Below, piece after piece: positions 11,199 to 22,390 of a stretch of 64,000 nt of DNA. Made by a program: the position numbers and the translations under genes. Location of the stretch: positions 2,356,001 to 2,420,000 of the forward strand of contig NC_064212.1 of assembly GCF_023101765.2 (NCBI RefSeq), given 5' to 3'. Every line of letters begins with the position of its first letter. The first letter of the stretch is position 1. The notes under the pieces are model-generated. The model was not told the DNA's origin and did no database searches. It saw nothing but the letters and a program-made list of their open reading frames with translations. This DNA comes from Spodoptera frugiperda (taxonomy: Eukaryota; Arthropoda; Insecta; Lepidoptera; Noctuidae).

Positions 11199-11798
11199 AA
11201 GTTTATTTTTGTAAACAGTATAGAATTCAAAGATAACTAACTCAAAAGAAGTTAATATCACGAAAGGAAATTGGTGGTCTATTCTATATTCCTACCCCTA
11301 TGAGTAAAAGAAATAAAGTTATGTATGTATCAAAACTAGATACAAGTTGGTTACCACATAAAAGGCATTAATTGAATTATATAAAAACACACAAGAAAAC
11401 ATCATAATCAAACAAACACACATCAAGCCACCAACATCCACAAACACCAAACATGAGATAAACGGGACCAAAAACCCAAAATGAAATACAAACTAAAATA
11501 ATTTCGTGAACAAAATCTTCCACTACACACTACAGCTGAGCTAAAGTAGCAGTAATTAATTAAAGAAGTTAGCAGTCAACAAACAGACATGGGACTCATA
11601 AACATGAGACGCATACTGAACGAGGAACAAAACTTGGGAATTTGGGATCCACATCCGTAACTGACGAGTATGTGGCCACTAAACTAGCGAGGATGTGGGT
11701 GAAAGTTTTATGAAGGATCCTATTAGTTTTTATTTTATTGTTGGGAACTAAAATACAGCTATGCGTGATATTCGCGTTTGTGAAATGATTGCTATGTC
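11199..11798. other. No feature recognised
   Basis: AT-rich and A-rich sequence (11380-11560 especially). No structure or coding signal found. Confidence 0.4.
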
Positions 11799-11960
11799 CT
11801 TTTTTAAGGGGGTAAAATCACCCAATTACTTGTCTTGCCTTGGGCGAGGCGGGAAGGAGTGTCAGACTCTTACTGATTAAAAACCACCCCATTTTTATTC
11901 CTGCTTTTTGAGCCGGAGCCCCGGTAACCCGCCGGACAATCCGTAGCTCCGGGTTTTCTG
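11799..11960 (-). mobile_element. Family B LINE tail, reverse orientation
   Basis: Starts with a short T-run (reverse of the A tail), then AAAATCACCCAATTACTT, CTTGGGCGAGGCGGGAAGG, GTGTCAGACTCTTACTGA, AAAAACCACCCC, GAGCCGGAGCCCCGGTAACC. It extends slightly further upstream than the 5218 copy, into the CCGTAGCTCCGG block. Confidence 0.75.
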
Positions 11961-12883
11961 GGTAAACTGTTTTATGATTGGCATTACAAATTGTTAGTAG
12001 TACGGGCTTGGAATTTTGGATTAATGTGCTTATTTAGAAACTTACATTAGTTTTCGGCATAGTTTTTTTCAATTGAGTTAATGCAGAGGTACAACTTGAA
12101 AAAATCTGGCTTATTTCATTACATCTACGATTGACTTCTTAATATTAATACGTAATAAAAAAAGAAGAAAACATTAAATGAAAAAACTATACTGTTAAAA
12201 AATAAAACACGATCAACAAATAAAAAAGCACAATCACACTATATTAAATCTTTAAAATCATCTTATAAGTTTTGGGCGAAAATTTTAACCGAAACTTTAA
12301 CTTACATTTAGTTGTAACAAGTTAAGACTGTATGCTCAAATATCTCGCTGCTAAAACTCTCGTCATCTGTCGGGAGTAAACCACCAAAACTTGCTAAGTC
12401 CACTTCCGTATCGCTTTGGACAACGTGTGTGGCCATGAAAACAGCGTTATTGTGAGCGATACCAACAAAAATAGCTACTTCTCTTAATGAATGGGCTGCA
12501 ATAAATGGAAAACTTCAGAATGCACGAAGGAATTCAGAAGTTAGTGAATTAAAACATTAAAAATAAAACGCCCGACGTCGTATCCTAGACCTCATTTTCG
12601 GTAGACAGTTTTACTAAGTATAATATAACTAAGTGAAAGAAATTGCATACTAAAATTAATGCCAAAATTCTCGCATAAATGTAAATTCAGTGTTTAACTA
12701 TCTATCAGACCCGATCTTGAATAAATCACTAAAACATTTGTCCACAATAAACGAGTGTATTTTATTGCATCCAGACGTTTACGAGAACAGAACACATAAA
12801 ATAAACACAGAAATAGAAAATTATTACATTCTTAGTTACATTGTAATAAACATGGCATTAATTGCCTTCTGAACCACCTATAG
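11961..12883. other. No feature recognised
   Basis: AT-rich. A 60-residue frame at 12690 has no recognisable features. Confidence 0.4.
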
Positions 12884-13113
12884 GGTGCTTTTCCACCAGA
12901 GATGTGCTATGTAGCTATGCTACGAAAATGTAATAGCTAATCTGTGAAACTATGTGACAGTTTTCACTGATACTAAACTATGTAGCTGTGCTACGAAGAT
13001 GAGCCGCCACAAAGTAGCTCGAGTACGCGATGTACCTACCGATAGTAGGGAAGCCGTACATAGCACGCATCTTTTCATGTAAAAAAAAGGTACCTAATTT
13101 AAAAAACTAAAAA

Positions 13114-13662
13114 ACCCGACTGCGTTTCTTTATAATATTAAAATGAAAAACCTTAAAACAAGAAAGTCATCGTAAAATGTAAGCAGTCGGGACCCATTCT
13201 TAATATAAAGACTTTGTGAAGGCACATACGGCTGGCTTTCTTGAATGAGAATTTGGTATATCCAGTGTCACTCCCACAGTAAATACGAATCCAACGACAC
13301 CTCTAAAGTCAAAATCCATCAAGCCGTTTAGGCTAGAAAGTGAGAAATATTCGAATTTGGCGCCAAAAATCCGCCACTTTGTTTTTTTAAGTAAATACGA
13401 ATCTAACGACACTTCTCAAGTCAAAATCCATCAAGCCGTTTAGGCTAGAGAGTGAGAAATATTCGAATTTGGCGCCGAAAATCCGCCATTTTGTTTTTTT
13501 ATTATTTTGATATATCCAGTGTCACTCTCATAGTAAATACGAATCTAACGACACCTCTCAAGTCAAAATCCATCAAGCCGTTTAGGCTGCAGAGCGTGCC
13601 AAACAATTATACATACATACATACACTCGAAAAACATAACCCTCCTTCTGGCGCAGTCGGGT
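13114..13662. mobile_element. 549-bp element nested in family D, ACCCGACTGCG termini
   Basis: Bounded by the inverted pair ACCCGACTGCG (13114) and CGCAGTCGGGT (to 13662), each flanked by an A-run that may be the target-site duplication. It sits where other D copies are continuous, which shows it inserted later. No transposase is encoded. The superfamily is uncertain; the GGCGCAGTCGGGT end is common in lepidopteran non-coding DNA. Confidence 0.7.
13257..13601. repeat. Direct tandem repeats within the nested element, about 2.7 units
   Basis: GTAAATACGAATCYAACGAC starts units at 13279, 13391 and 13533 (periods about 112 and 142 bp). Each unit contains AAAATCCATCAAGCCGTTTA; the first two also contain ATATTCGAATTTGGCGCC. 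The ATATCCAGTGTCACTC lead-in precedes units one and three only, which explains the unequal periods. A short ACAT run lies near 13611-13624. Confidence 0.85.
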
Positions 13663-13778
13663 AAAAAAACACAGCTTAGCTAGGTCCGTTTCCACCAGTG
13701 CTAAGCTATGTGTGCCAATGAATATGATTGGTGGAAGCCAAATGCATCCACAGCAACGTAGCATAGCACATCTCTGGT

Positions 13779-16700
13779 TATTAATTGTGAATACAATGTC
13801 CAAATGAAACGAAAATGTAGCCAACCACAATATGACTAATTCCGAAAGCAAAATAATCAACAAATCAAATTCCCTAATGCATTTCCAACCCAGATTTAGG
13901 CAGTCCAAATCAAATACGAGGTCAGTGCCAGAATAGATCCATCAAAACTTCAGATGCAACCAGAAATACACGGCGCCCTTTTTCGGATAGACCCCCCCTG
14001 GCCTCCTTTTTGAGGCGCCTCGGTCGCTCGCTTTATCAAAAATTCCGAGTCGGTCACAATTCCAGTTCAAACATTGTTCTCAACTTTTATTCGACAGCCC
14101 TAGCAGGGCTGCCACATTCCAGGAAAATTTGAAGAGTATTTATGCAGATTCGAGTTTGTGGTTTGAATAATTGTCCGTATTACAATTGTATGGAAAGGGA
14201 AAAGGGATGGAACGGTATTTGTGGTCAAATTGTATTATCATCATACAAAAGCTGGGTTGCTTCTGGATCGGGAATCAAATGAAAGAGTTTTCGTACAGAG
14301 AGGTATGGATATAAATCGATGTTTGTGCTTTGAAAAGTATTTATTTATTTAGGTAAGTTAGAAGAAAACAAATAAGAGTCGGTAACAATAGCAAAAAGTT
14401 ACCAAAACATTGGATGGTTGTAAAAGAAAGAAGTCTGGACCTTTGTCTTAGGATCCATACATAATTTCTCTAAAAAGGGAAAAAAGTAATCTATTCTATT
14501 ACAAGTAAAGTATAATACTAGAAAAATATTAGTGTACAATTTTTTGTTGCACATTTAAAAAATTGTACTAAAATTGGATTTAGCAAGATGCCACATGTAT
14601 TTTTCAGGATTTGCATTTGATTTTCCAGGAGAGCGATGTTATTTGTTAAAAATAGCTTCAGTCTACGCTACGAATTTCTCTTATTCGACTATAATTATGT
14701 TACAAGTCTCCAGGTCGAGAGAGCCTAATCTAGTTAAGAAGACAAATATAATGAAGCAACATATCTATACTCTAATTTATCTCATATATGTAGATATACA
14801 AGTTATATTGTAACCAATAAGCCTGTATTGTCTATAAGTTATGTTATTACTGCCATAAACGGAAACAAGCCAATATATCGGGCACAAATCCAATCGATAT
14901 ACATACATACATGTACATTGTTGTGTCATTGTGTTACTGAAAGGTACTTCATATTCAGAAACCACTAAATCAAAATGTTTAAGTGCTAATTTGGTCGAAG
15001 GTCTCATAACTATAATTTTTTCAAACTTCTACCAAGTTAGTTTACCAAGACAAAATGTTTCTTTAACGCCATCTATTGACCAGGACATTGATTAACTATT
15101 TTGAACAAAATGTTCAATTAACTTAATTTCAATTCTGACATTGATGTATATTTAACGGTTTTATGCTTGATCTGTTTATTTGGTTTCGTCAAATGTAGTG
15201 ATTTATTATTTCACCTCCTTCCTGATGACACATTCTTTCTTAATCTTGATGACCATATTATAATCTACTTTTTTCCACAACTACCTCTATTATGGATATC
15301 AAATGAAGGGGTTTTATTGAGCTTATTAAATCCGCTTACCATAGAAAATATTTCTCTGTATTACTACCGTACTTGTTTCTAAATTAATTTTGGTAAAATC
15401 TGGAACTCTGGGTAACTTTAGACTCCTGCCTTGTGTTCTATATTTGTAAGACTCATAGTCTATTTTTGGGTATAAGATAGACAGTTCTCTAAAGATATCT
15501 AAGCTAGTCTTTAATAAAATCATAATTCCCAGAATGCTTTATCTAATGTAATATTTACTCTTATCTACGTCCCTTGATAAACATCCATAATACATTATTG
15601 AGGAAAGATAACTTAAGGAAAACATAATCTTCTGTGAAATCGTAAGATACACATACATAAATACATACATATGTATAAGACTTAAGAAAAAGGTATGTAT
15701 ATAAATCATGCACGTGCCTACATGGGCTCATACATACAGGTAATGGTAATTACGAATGGAATTCCAACAAAACAGAATAATTATGAGTTTTTTCCTCGAA
15801 AGACATGTGGAGAAATTAATTACCTAATATTTTTCTAATATTATATACACGTATTAAACATAAATATGTATTAGTGTAGAAACACTAATAAACCTAGTTT
15901 GCAGAGTGAGTATAAACGCAACTCTGAAGCAAACGCAAATAATGCTTATATCAAATTAATAATTTAGAAACGCGATTGAATTAAGAAATCTGGAATACCC
16001 ATTGGGCAAGACACGTCCAACTTCTCTTAAATTGGATGAAAATGAAAATTTCTTTACCTTTTTTATAATAACTATCGTGAGACATACTAAATTCAATTCG
16101 GTTCAGAAAAAAACACTTTGTGGTCAAAAACCACTAACGTAGTAACAAGCAACCTATAAGTTAATTATTCAACTTATATAACACATATACCATACCTATA
16201 TAGTATTCGTGTATATACATAGAAAATAACTCGTATGTCGGTAAGGACGCAGTTTTGTCACGGCAGGAAATGCCAGCTACAACTTACATAATGAAATCGG
16301 TCAAGTACTTGGACTAGTTCAGTCTATTTACTTGGTACCTAATGTGTACAAAATAAATACCTAGTACCTAAACTCCTCTATTAGTGTAATAACTAAGTTT
16401 TTGTTGAAGTTAGTTGATCATGTTGAGGGCTTATTTATTCGTACTAAGATGTACAAAAATAGTCTTCAGACAGTTAAGCTGTCTGGGGTATCTTGTTTTG
16501 TTTGCGATGTTACTGACTAACTACGTAATGGTTATTTTTTTTTTAAATAATGTTTTTATTTCGTAAATGTGAACTAATCTAGTGCCAAGTAGTTAATAAT
16601 TTGAGGTACATCCTCTATTCCTTTACAATACAACTAAAATAAAAAGTGTAAATGGGTCGTTCCCACAATTAAAGACAGGTGATGGTAAAAAACGAGTTTA

Positions 16701-17155
16701 ATTTAAAAAAAATAAGGATTTCAATGTTTATTTTATGTAATAATAGTAGTTAACAAATGCTTAAAGCTGATATTGCATGAATAACACGAAAACTAAAAGG
16801 ATTAAAATTATAAAAACAAAAGCAACTGTAGCAGTTTTCGGGAGCGTTCCATTTACACCTTGTGTAGATTATGAGTGGTTCCAAACAACTCCTACTTTAA
16901 ACCGGTCCATTGAAAAAGAATTGAAAAAAAGGAATGTACACACACAGCGTAGCGATTTGTAAATCATTAGGTAAGTAAGTGTGTATTTTTCGAGAAGACA
17001 ACATTATGATAAGAGTCTCATTTTCCACGTGCAAATTGGCGAAAACATCCCGAAAATTTCCTCTCACAACAAAAAAGGAAACAATAACAAACACTTCGGC
17101 AAAACACTCAACTTCTGCTCAAAATAACATTTCCCAAATTTTCCACTGAATTAGG
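13779..17155. other. Mostly featureless; one small GC-rich patch
   Basis: A GC-rich patch at about 13970-14035 (CCCCCCCTGGCCTCC, GAGGCGCCTCGGTCGCTCGC) is unlike its surroundings but shows no frame or repeat match. ACAT microsatellite tracts lie near 14898-14912 and 15646-15672. A fragment of the F flank (CTATCGTGAGACATACTAAA) lies at 16073-16092. Several 60-80 residue frames here lack coding character. Confidence 0.4.
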
Positions 17156-17454
17156 AGTGCTTTTCCACCATAGATGTGCTATGTACGAATATGTAATTGC
17201 TAAGCTGGGAAACTATATGTGGTCGTTTTCATTGATACTATAAAGCATGAAGCTGTGCGAGGAAGACGCGCAGCTCGAGTATTCTAACTTTTCCTGCTTG
17301 ATGCGTGCTAGCATCCACAGCATACATCTTTCCACATAACATATCAGCTTAGCTGAGCACCAGTGCTATGCTATGTGTATCAATAAATATGATAGATGGA
17401 AGCCAAAGGCATCCACAGCAACGTAGCATAGCACATCGCTGGTGGAAAAGCACC
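17156..17454 (+). mobile_element. Family D MITE-like element, copy 2, uninterrupted
   Basis: Reference copy. The inverted termini GTGCTTTTCCACCATAGATG and CATCGCTGGTGGAAAAGCAC match over about 26 bp. Total about 299 bp, no coding capacity. The flanks AATTAG and CTTCTC give no clear target duplication. Confidence 0.8.
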
Positions 17455-17901
17455 TTCTCATACGAAAACAAAAAACAATATGAAATGGATTTCCTTTGTC
17501 TAAACTAACATGTGTATTGGTTAAGACAGTTATTCGGTAAAATGGGTCCCGGGTTTGATGTGAACCCATTTTGTCGATCGTTTTCTAAATATTTGTGTTA
17601 CTCTGTCAACCATGGTTCTTTCGTCGAATATTTTGTCAAAATATTTTCGTGTATTTTTGAGATTTGTTGCTTTATATTTAAGTTGGAAGGAGATTTTGCT
17701 TTTATAACTTATGAATGAAAGTTCAGTATTATCACATCCAGATTTGTGGCAAGACGACAACTCTTGATCATAGTCCTCCGAAAGGACTTCTACCTGATCA
17801 TCAGCCCCCTTACCTATAAGTAAATTCAGCGTCTGGTTAGGATTTGAACAGCAATTACGAAATCATAGTTTATAATAAGTATTGTATGACATATTAAATT
17901 A

Positions 17902-18055
17902 ATTAAAAATCACGGTTTACTCACGTACATGAATGGTGGAAAGCTCTCCTAGTTATAATTCACAGAAGGACTCTTCATCATGAGCGCGTCTTTGTCTCGA
18001 AACTAGTAGAGCTTTCCCCCATTAATGTACATGAGTAACTCATGATTTTTAGTTA
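17902..18055. mobile_element. Family F-related inverted-repeat element, about 47-bp arms
   Basis: The left arm (AAAAATCACGGTTTACTC, GTACATGAATGGTGGAAAGC) is repeated inverted on the right (GCTTTCCCCCATTAATGTAC, GAGTAACTCATGATTTTTAG). The internal CATCATGAGC...TCGAAACTAGTAGAG resembles CTCATGAATATTAGCC...TTGAAACTAGTCGAG in the element at 4510, and the flank GACATATTAAATTAATTA is also shared, so the two belong to related families. Confidence 0.65.
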
Positions 18056-18562
18056 AATCACATTCACCAACCTTACACTAATCAATCAATAACATCACAA
18101 CCCCTGAATCCACTCCCGGAACGAACCCCAAATCGCACCGAAACACCGTAATCAAACTGAAAGAAAAACAAAATTAACCCCAGGCTACACAGCCGACCTG
18201 AAACATCTAAACAAGTGACTCTAATACCCGTAAACCGTAAGAAATATCCTTTTCAGAAATACATCTGTTACAGGGAACCCCTTTCGATCATCCCCGTGGG
18301 CGATACAAGAGGAAAAAGTGGAGGAAACAGGGGCAGTTCGATCTAAATATATATTCGTTGGAGTTAAAGGATGTTAGTGCATGGCTGGTTTATTTACTGT
18401 TTTGTCTTTGTGGGTAAATATGTTTGGTTTTGTTTATTATTCTGTTAGTTTTGTTCTCTTGGGATGTTTTATCTTTCTGTTAAGGTTTGGAGTAGGTTAA
18501 AGTTTTGTATATGATTTTTGGGTATATGTATGATTCTTTAATAGAATTTAATAGTCTTTAAC

Positions 18563-18705
18563 CATCATCATCATCATCATCAGCCTATAAGTGACCACTG
18601 TTGAGCAAAGGCATCTTCTCACACGGAGAAAATTTGAGCAATAATCACCACGCTTGCTCAATGCGGTTTGGCGTTTTGTGACTTCTGTGTCATCGTCGAT
18701 GTAGT
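18563..18705 (+). mobile_element. CATCAT-headed SINE (family I), 5' part
   Basis: Seven ATC triplets lead into AGCCTATAAGTGACCACTGT, GAGCAAAGGC and CTTGCTCAATGCGGTTTGG, matching the copy at 37515. The 3' half (TTTCCTCACGATG...GACTTGCCG) is absent. Confidence 0.65.
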
Positions 18706-19256
18706 CATTAAAATACAAAACAAATACTTTTTTCTGGATAATTTGTATTAAAACTCGTCATGGTGTGACTTAACAATATCCTTTCGTATTTTCACTGTTA
18801 GTAATAACATTTGTTACAATAAGCAAAGGAATACTTAACAGTTCATTTAAAAACACAACTTAAAACAACATACATAAAGACTATACTACCATTGCACTTA
18901 ATAGCAAAGACAAAGAAAGAAAGTGCACTAATACCAATGCAATAATCCGCTATACGACCTTTACTTAAAAAAAAAAGCAACCACCTGTTGGATAATACAC
19001 TGGCATTTTAACTTTCCCCTTTTTTATTGAAAAGCTAAATAGAATAGTGATGTGCTTGAGATAAATGGATCGAAATGGGATATTTTATACGAACAATAAT
19101 GCTTCGATTCTAAATCGAATACGTGACTAATTTTTTGTTAGAATACATTTTAGAATTTAAGAGGCAGTGATAAATCTAGGTACACAGTGTACAGTGAAAA
19201 GGTTTATGTTGATTTTAAATTAATTTACGGAATTTAGTGAGATAAAATAATTTAAT
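18706..19256. other. No feature recognised
   Basis: AT-rich with no repeat match or coding signal. Confidence 0.35.
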
Positions 19257-19400
19257 AACATACATACATAACTTCACACTTCATCCATGGGCGTAGGTAG
19301 AGACAATGGACCGCCAATTGCTACAAATCTTACATGCCTCTTTCGCTTCATCACGGTTTTTCATGCACGCTTGACGCTCGTCGCTTAATTACTTTTAATT
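19257..19400. repeat. Probable dispersed repeat T
   Basis: A short ACAT tract is followed by AACTTCACACTTCATCCATG, GACAATGGACCGCCAATTGC and CTCTTTCGCTTCATCACGG, which I associate with a dispersed lepidopteran repeat. Only one copy is in this window, so this rests on recollection. Confidence 0.3.
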
Positions 19401-20045
19401 TGGCCCTTCTTTAATAACACAACAACTAAATATCTATACAAGACCCCGGTATACAGAAACTATGCTTAAAACATGACAAAATCCAAATAATAATAATAAT
19501 GCCTAAAATCAAAAACGAAAAATAAACTTACAAATCCATTAAAAACCTTCCATACACTATAAACGACCCACTAATATCATAACAACACACGACAACATCA
19601 CAGGCACATCACAAATATCCGACATACACTTTAACGAACACAAAATATATAAAAGCGTGCGGATATTATCCGCATCGCAATATACGCATCGCCCCATCTC
19701 TATAGCACCTGGTGGCCGGATATTAAACACCCATTGAGGATAGTCGAAGCAATTTATTTGCCACTTAACTCAGAACCATGCGACCACATATCCGTGGTCG
19801 TATCCAGTGAATTACTAGCTCGGTGGTCGGTTACCACATGTTAACCAGTAACCAGTCGCGTTTGTGGTTGATAGGGAAGCAATTTTAGAGAGTATATGTA
19901 TTGTTTTTATTGATTTTGGAAATCATTTTGTACCCTATATCGTGGGGGTAAAGGTACATATTTCTTTAGATGTATGTTTCTATCCGTATATCGATAGTTC
20001 AGTGCGGGCTATGAGCTTCTTGTATGAGGTTATTTAAAAAACTTT

Positions 20046-20150
20046 CCGATCTCTGTTTTGCCTTAGTTAAATCGTACTATACTCGTCGTCGGATATAGCT
20101 ATGGAAAATATACCTCACTTGCACTCTTTAAGGCAAAACAGAGACGAAAA
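20046..20150. repeat. Short inverted-repeat element, 16-bp perfect arms
   Basis: TCTCTGTTTTGCCTTA (20050-20065) and TAAGGCAAAACAGAGA (20129-20144) are perfect reverse complements separated by 63 bp. Outside the arms TTTCCGA and CGAAAATG do not continue the pairing cleanly. Could be a small MITE or a transcribed hairpin. Confidence 0.5.
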
Positions 20151-20476
20151 TGCTACTCGTATTTGATTCGACTGTACATATTTCTAATTGTCAGAGGTAT
20201 ATGAATTTCTAGTAGAAGCCTCTGAATTCCACGTGTAACTAATGATGATAATGTTGCCGTCACAACGTTTGATATTGTAGGTATGCATGTAGCAGTTGGT
20301 TATTATATCAAAAGGAGCTATATCGTATAGTAACTACATTAATGGGACCATTTCTAGCAATGGATTTAATGTTAGCTGCTCGGTTAGCGGTTCATCAGGA
20401 TATAATAAGGCAAATGCTAGTCATGTATGTGTTCGGTGTTCAATGTCTAAGATATAAAAAGATGCACTCTTTACAA

Positions 20477-20645
20477 TCTTCTTGTATATAAAAATGAATT
20501 GATGTTCGTTAGTCTCGCTAAAAGTCGAGAACAGTTGGACAGATTTGGCAAATTTTGGTCTTGAATTATTTGTGGAAGTCCAGGAAAGGTTTAAAAGAAG
20601 AAAAAAGAATTATTGAGGCGGTACGAAGCTTGTCGGGTCAGCTAG
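20477..20645 (+). mobile_element. Helitron-like non-autonomous element
   Basis: Begins TCTTCTTGTATATAAA directly after an A and ends GTCGGGTCAGCTAG directly before a T, the 5'-TC...CTAG-3' structure inserted between A and T that defines Helitrons. Internal blocks (GAACAGTTGGACAGATTTGG, AAGCTTGTCGGGTCAGCTAG) fit the small lepidopteran Helitron-like family. 169 bp, non-coding. Confidence 0.6.
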
Positions 20646-21152
20646 TTTTATTAAAATTTTAAAAAGTGCAATGTTGTGCCTCGTATTGAAGCAAAGCCTA
20701 ACTTATCTAGAACTAGAACCTAAAATGTTACTAACACACATTTACATTTTAAAGAATAAAATATATAACATTATATTACATGAATCGACACTAAAGTCAA
20801 AAATAAGACAAGTATATTCTTAACCTAACTTTGATCTAAAGTCAGTATATCTATAACCTTACTTACATCCTTTACCTTCGCTTGGTTATCGCTTCAAACC
20901 ACCCCGGTATAGGTAGAATGCATAAACAAAACACAAACGGTAGCCGAACCCCTACTATGGGGGCGAGAACTTAATGAAAATGCAGGGTAAAGTTCACAAA
21001 GGTACATGAAGATGGACCATGAATACCAAGATATGAATAATGTAGAAAAATAATGGGCTACTGAAATGTAAGGCTGGCTTATGAACTAGGGAAGCGGTCG
21101 GTGTAAACCAGCTTTACAATTTTTTTAAAAGGAATTCAGTACTTGGTTTGTA

Positions 21153-21391
21153 GTAACGTCTTTTGTCCCCCGTAGGGGTAGTCAGAGGTGCATATTACGG
21201 CACGTAATGCCACTGTACAATTTACACACAAAGAGGATGAGACTATTGCAATATTATATTGGGTACAATTCTAGACTCCGTACTACCACACATTATTTTA
21301 GAAAAACCGAATAGTGATAGGCCCGACTCGGAAATCGAATCGAAACCCTTGCCCGGCAATCGCCCTTGCGATCACTCCACTACCAAAGTAG
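21153..21391 (-). mobile_element. Family C tRNA-derived SINE
   Basis: AACGTCTTTTGTCCCCCGTA, GAGGTGCATATTACGGCACG, ACAATTCTAGACTCCGT and a degraded tRNA-like head at the right end (GAATCGAAACCC, GATCACTCCAC). Minus orientation. The CACTTTTCACCATTTGTG block is deleted relative to other copies. Confidence 0.75.
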
Positions 21392-21577
21392 TTTTCGTAC
21401 TTGGTAATGTTTAACTATTTTCGAAGTATTTCCTTTTCTTTGGTGATTGGTTTTCAAGATTTAGATTATCGACTACAGATAAAACAGGATAGTCCAATAG
21501 AGGATTCACAAGTTTCCGTGTGTATTATCAATGATTAAATAACTAGTTCGTTATTGGGTAAAGCTATTCAAGATTGG

Positions 21578-21685
21578 TCGTGGTGGCCCGGAGGTTTAAC
21601 TCGCTTCTCATACAGAGGGTGCGAGTTTGAAACTTACCAACGGCAAGTACCAATGTGACTTTCCGAGTTATATGTATTTTCTAAC
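21578..21685 (+). mobile_element. tRNA-like SINE head fragment (family S)
   Basis: GTGGCCCGGAGGTTTAACTC resembles a Pol III A box and GGTGCGAGTTTGAAACTTAC a worn B box, followed by AACGGCAAGTACCAATGTGA and TTCCGAGTTATATGTA, as in a lepidopteran SINE opening. A second head-only fragment is at 63719-63752. Confidence 0.5.
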
Positions 21686-22204
21686 ATTACTGAATTAGGC
21701 TTCGAATAGCTCACAAAAACAAAACTGCATTTTTAATTAAGAAAGTACTTTACAAGCCCTTAATTATAATGATCAGTTAAAGTGACCAAATAACCGTATA
21801 ACCCAAAAACATCTACGATTATCCTTTGAGTCAAAAAAGCATTTTATAATTTCTTCTTCAGCACTTTTAGATAGAAGTTCTGTCCGTCAGAAAAACGTCA
21901 ATAAAACTCAATGTTTCATACTACATACCACATATATAACCTACCACAACGACAAGAAAGAAAGAAAGAGAAGGAAATAATATAAACCCCTTTAATCCTT
22001 CGAGAGAGAGTGAGATAGATAAAGGAGGCATTAAGGCATACGTTGTTGAGAGAACCAACTATGATTTGTACCGAAACTTTTCAGGCCACTATAGAGGTTA
22101 TGTTATTAGCCTCCCTCGTAACTCCTGAAAGTTTCATATAAATTTCATGAGGCTGTAGATGCAGTTGTAAATAATCTGGACTTCATTTTCGGAATGGAGA
22201 CTGA

Positions 22205-22390
22205 AATCTTTGGAATGGTGTCTTATCTATCTCTAAGTACTGGCTTCATCCGCGTTCCCGTGGGATAAAAAGTATCCTTTTACCCAAGTCAGCTGTTACT
22301 CTGTCTGTATATCAAGTTTCATCAAAATCCGTTCAGTAGTTTCAGCGTGGTTAACATTAAACTTTCAAATTTATAAAATAAGCGTGATTG
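22205..22390 (-). mobile_element. Helitron-like element (family H), reverse, decayed ends
   Basis: Reverse complement of the family H landmarks: CATCCGCGTTCCCGTGGGAT, AAAAGTATCCTTTTACCC, TCAAAATCCGTTCAGTAGTT. The expected terminal CTAG has become TACTGG near 22238. Compare 60699-60874 and the outer copy at 53868-54183. Confidence 0.6.

Larger units (their letters stand above)
12884..13778 (+). mobile_element. Family D MITE-like element, copy 1, interrupted by a nested element
   Basis: Left terminus GTGCTTTTCCACCAGAGATG and right terminus ATAGCACATCTCTGGT are inverted; the last bases of the right terminus, present in copy 2 (GGTGGAAAAGCACC), are missing. Internal landmarks shared with copies at 17156 and 49507 are GTAGCTCGAGTA, TAGCACGCATCTTTTCATG, TCCGTTTCCACCAGTGCTAA and CAATGAATATGATTGGTGGA. 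The middle is occupied by an unrelated 549-bp insertion at 13114-13662. Confidence 0.75.
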
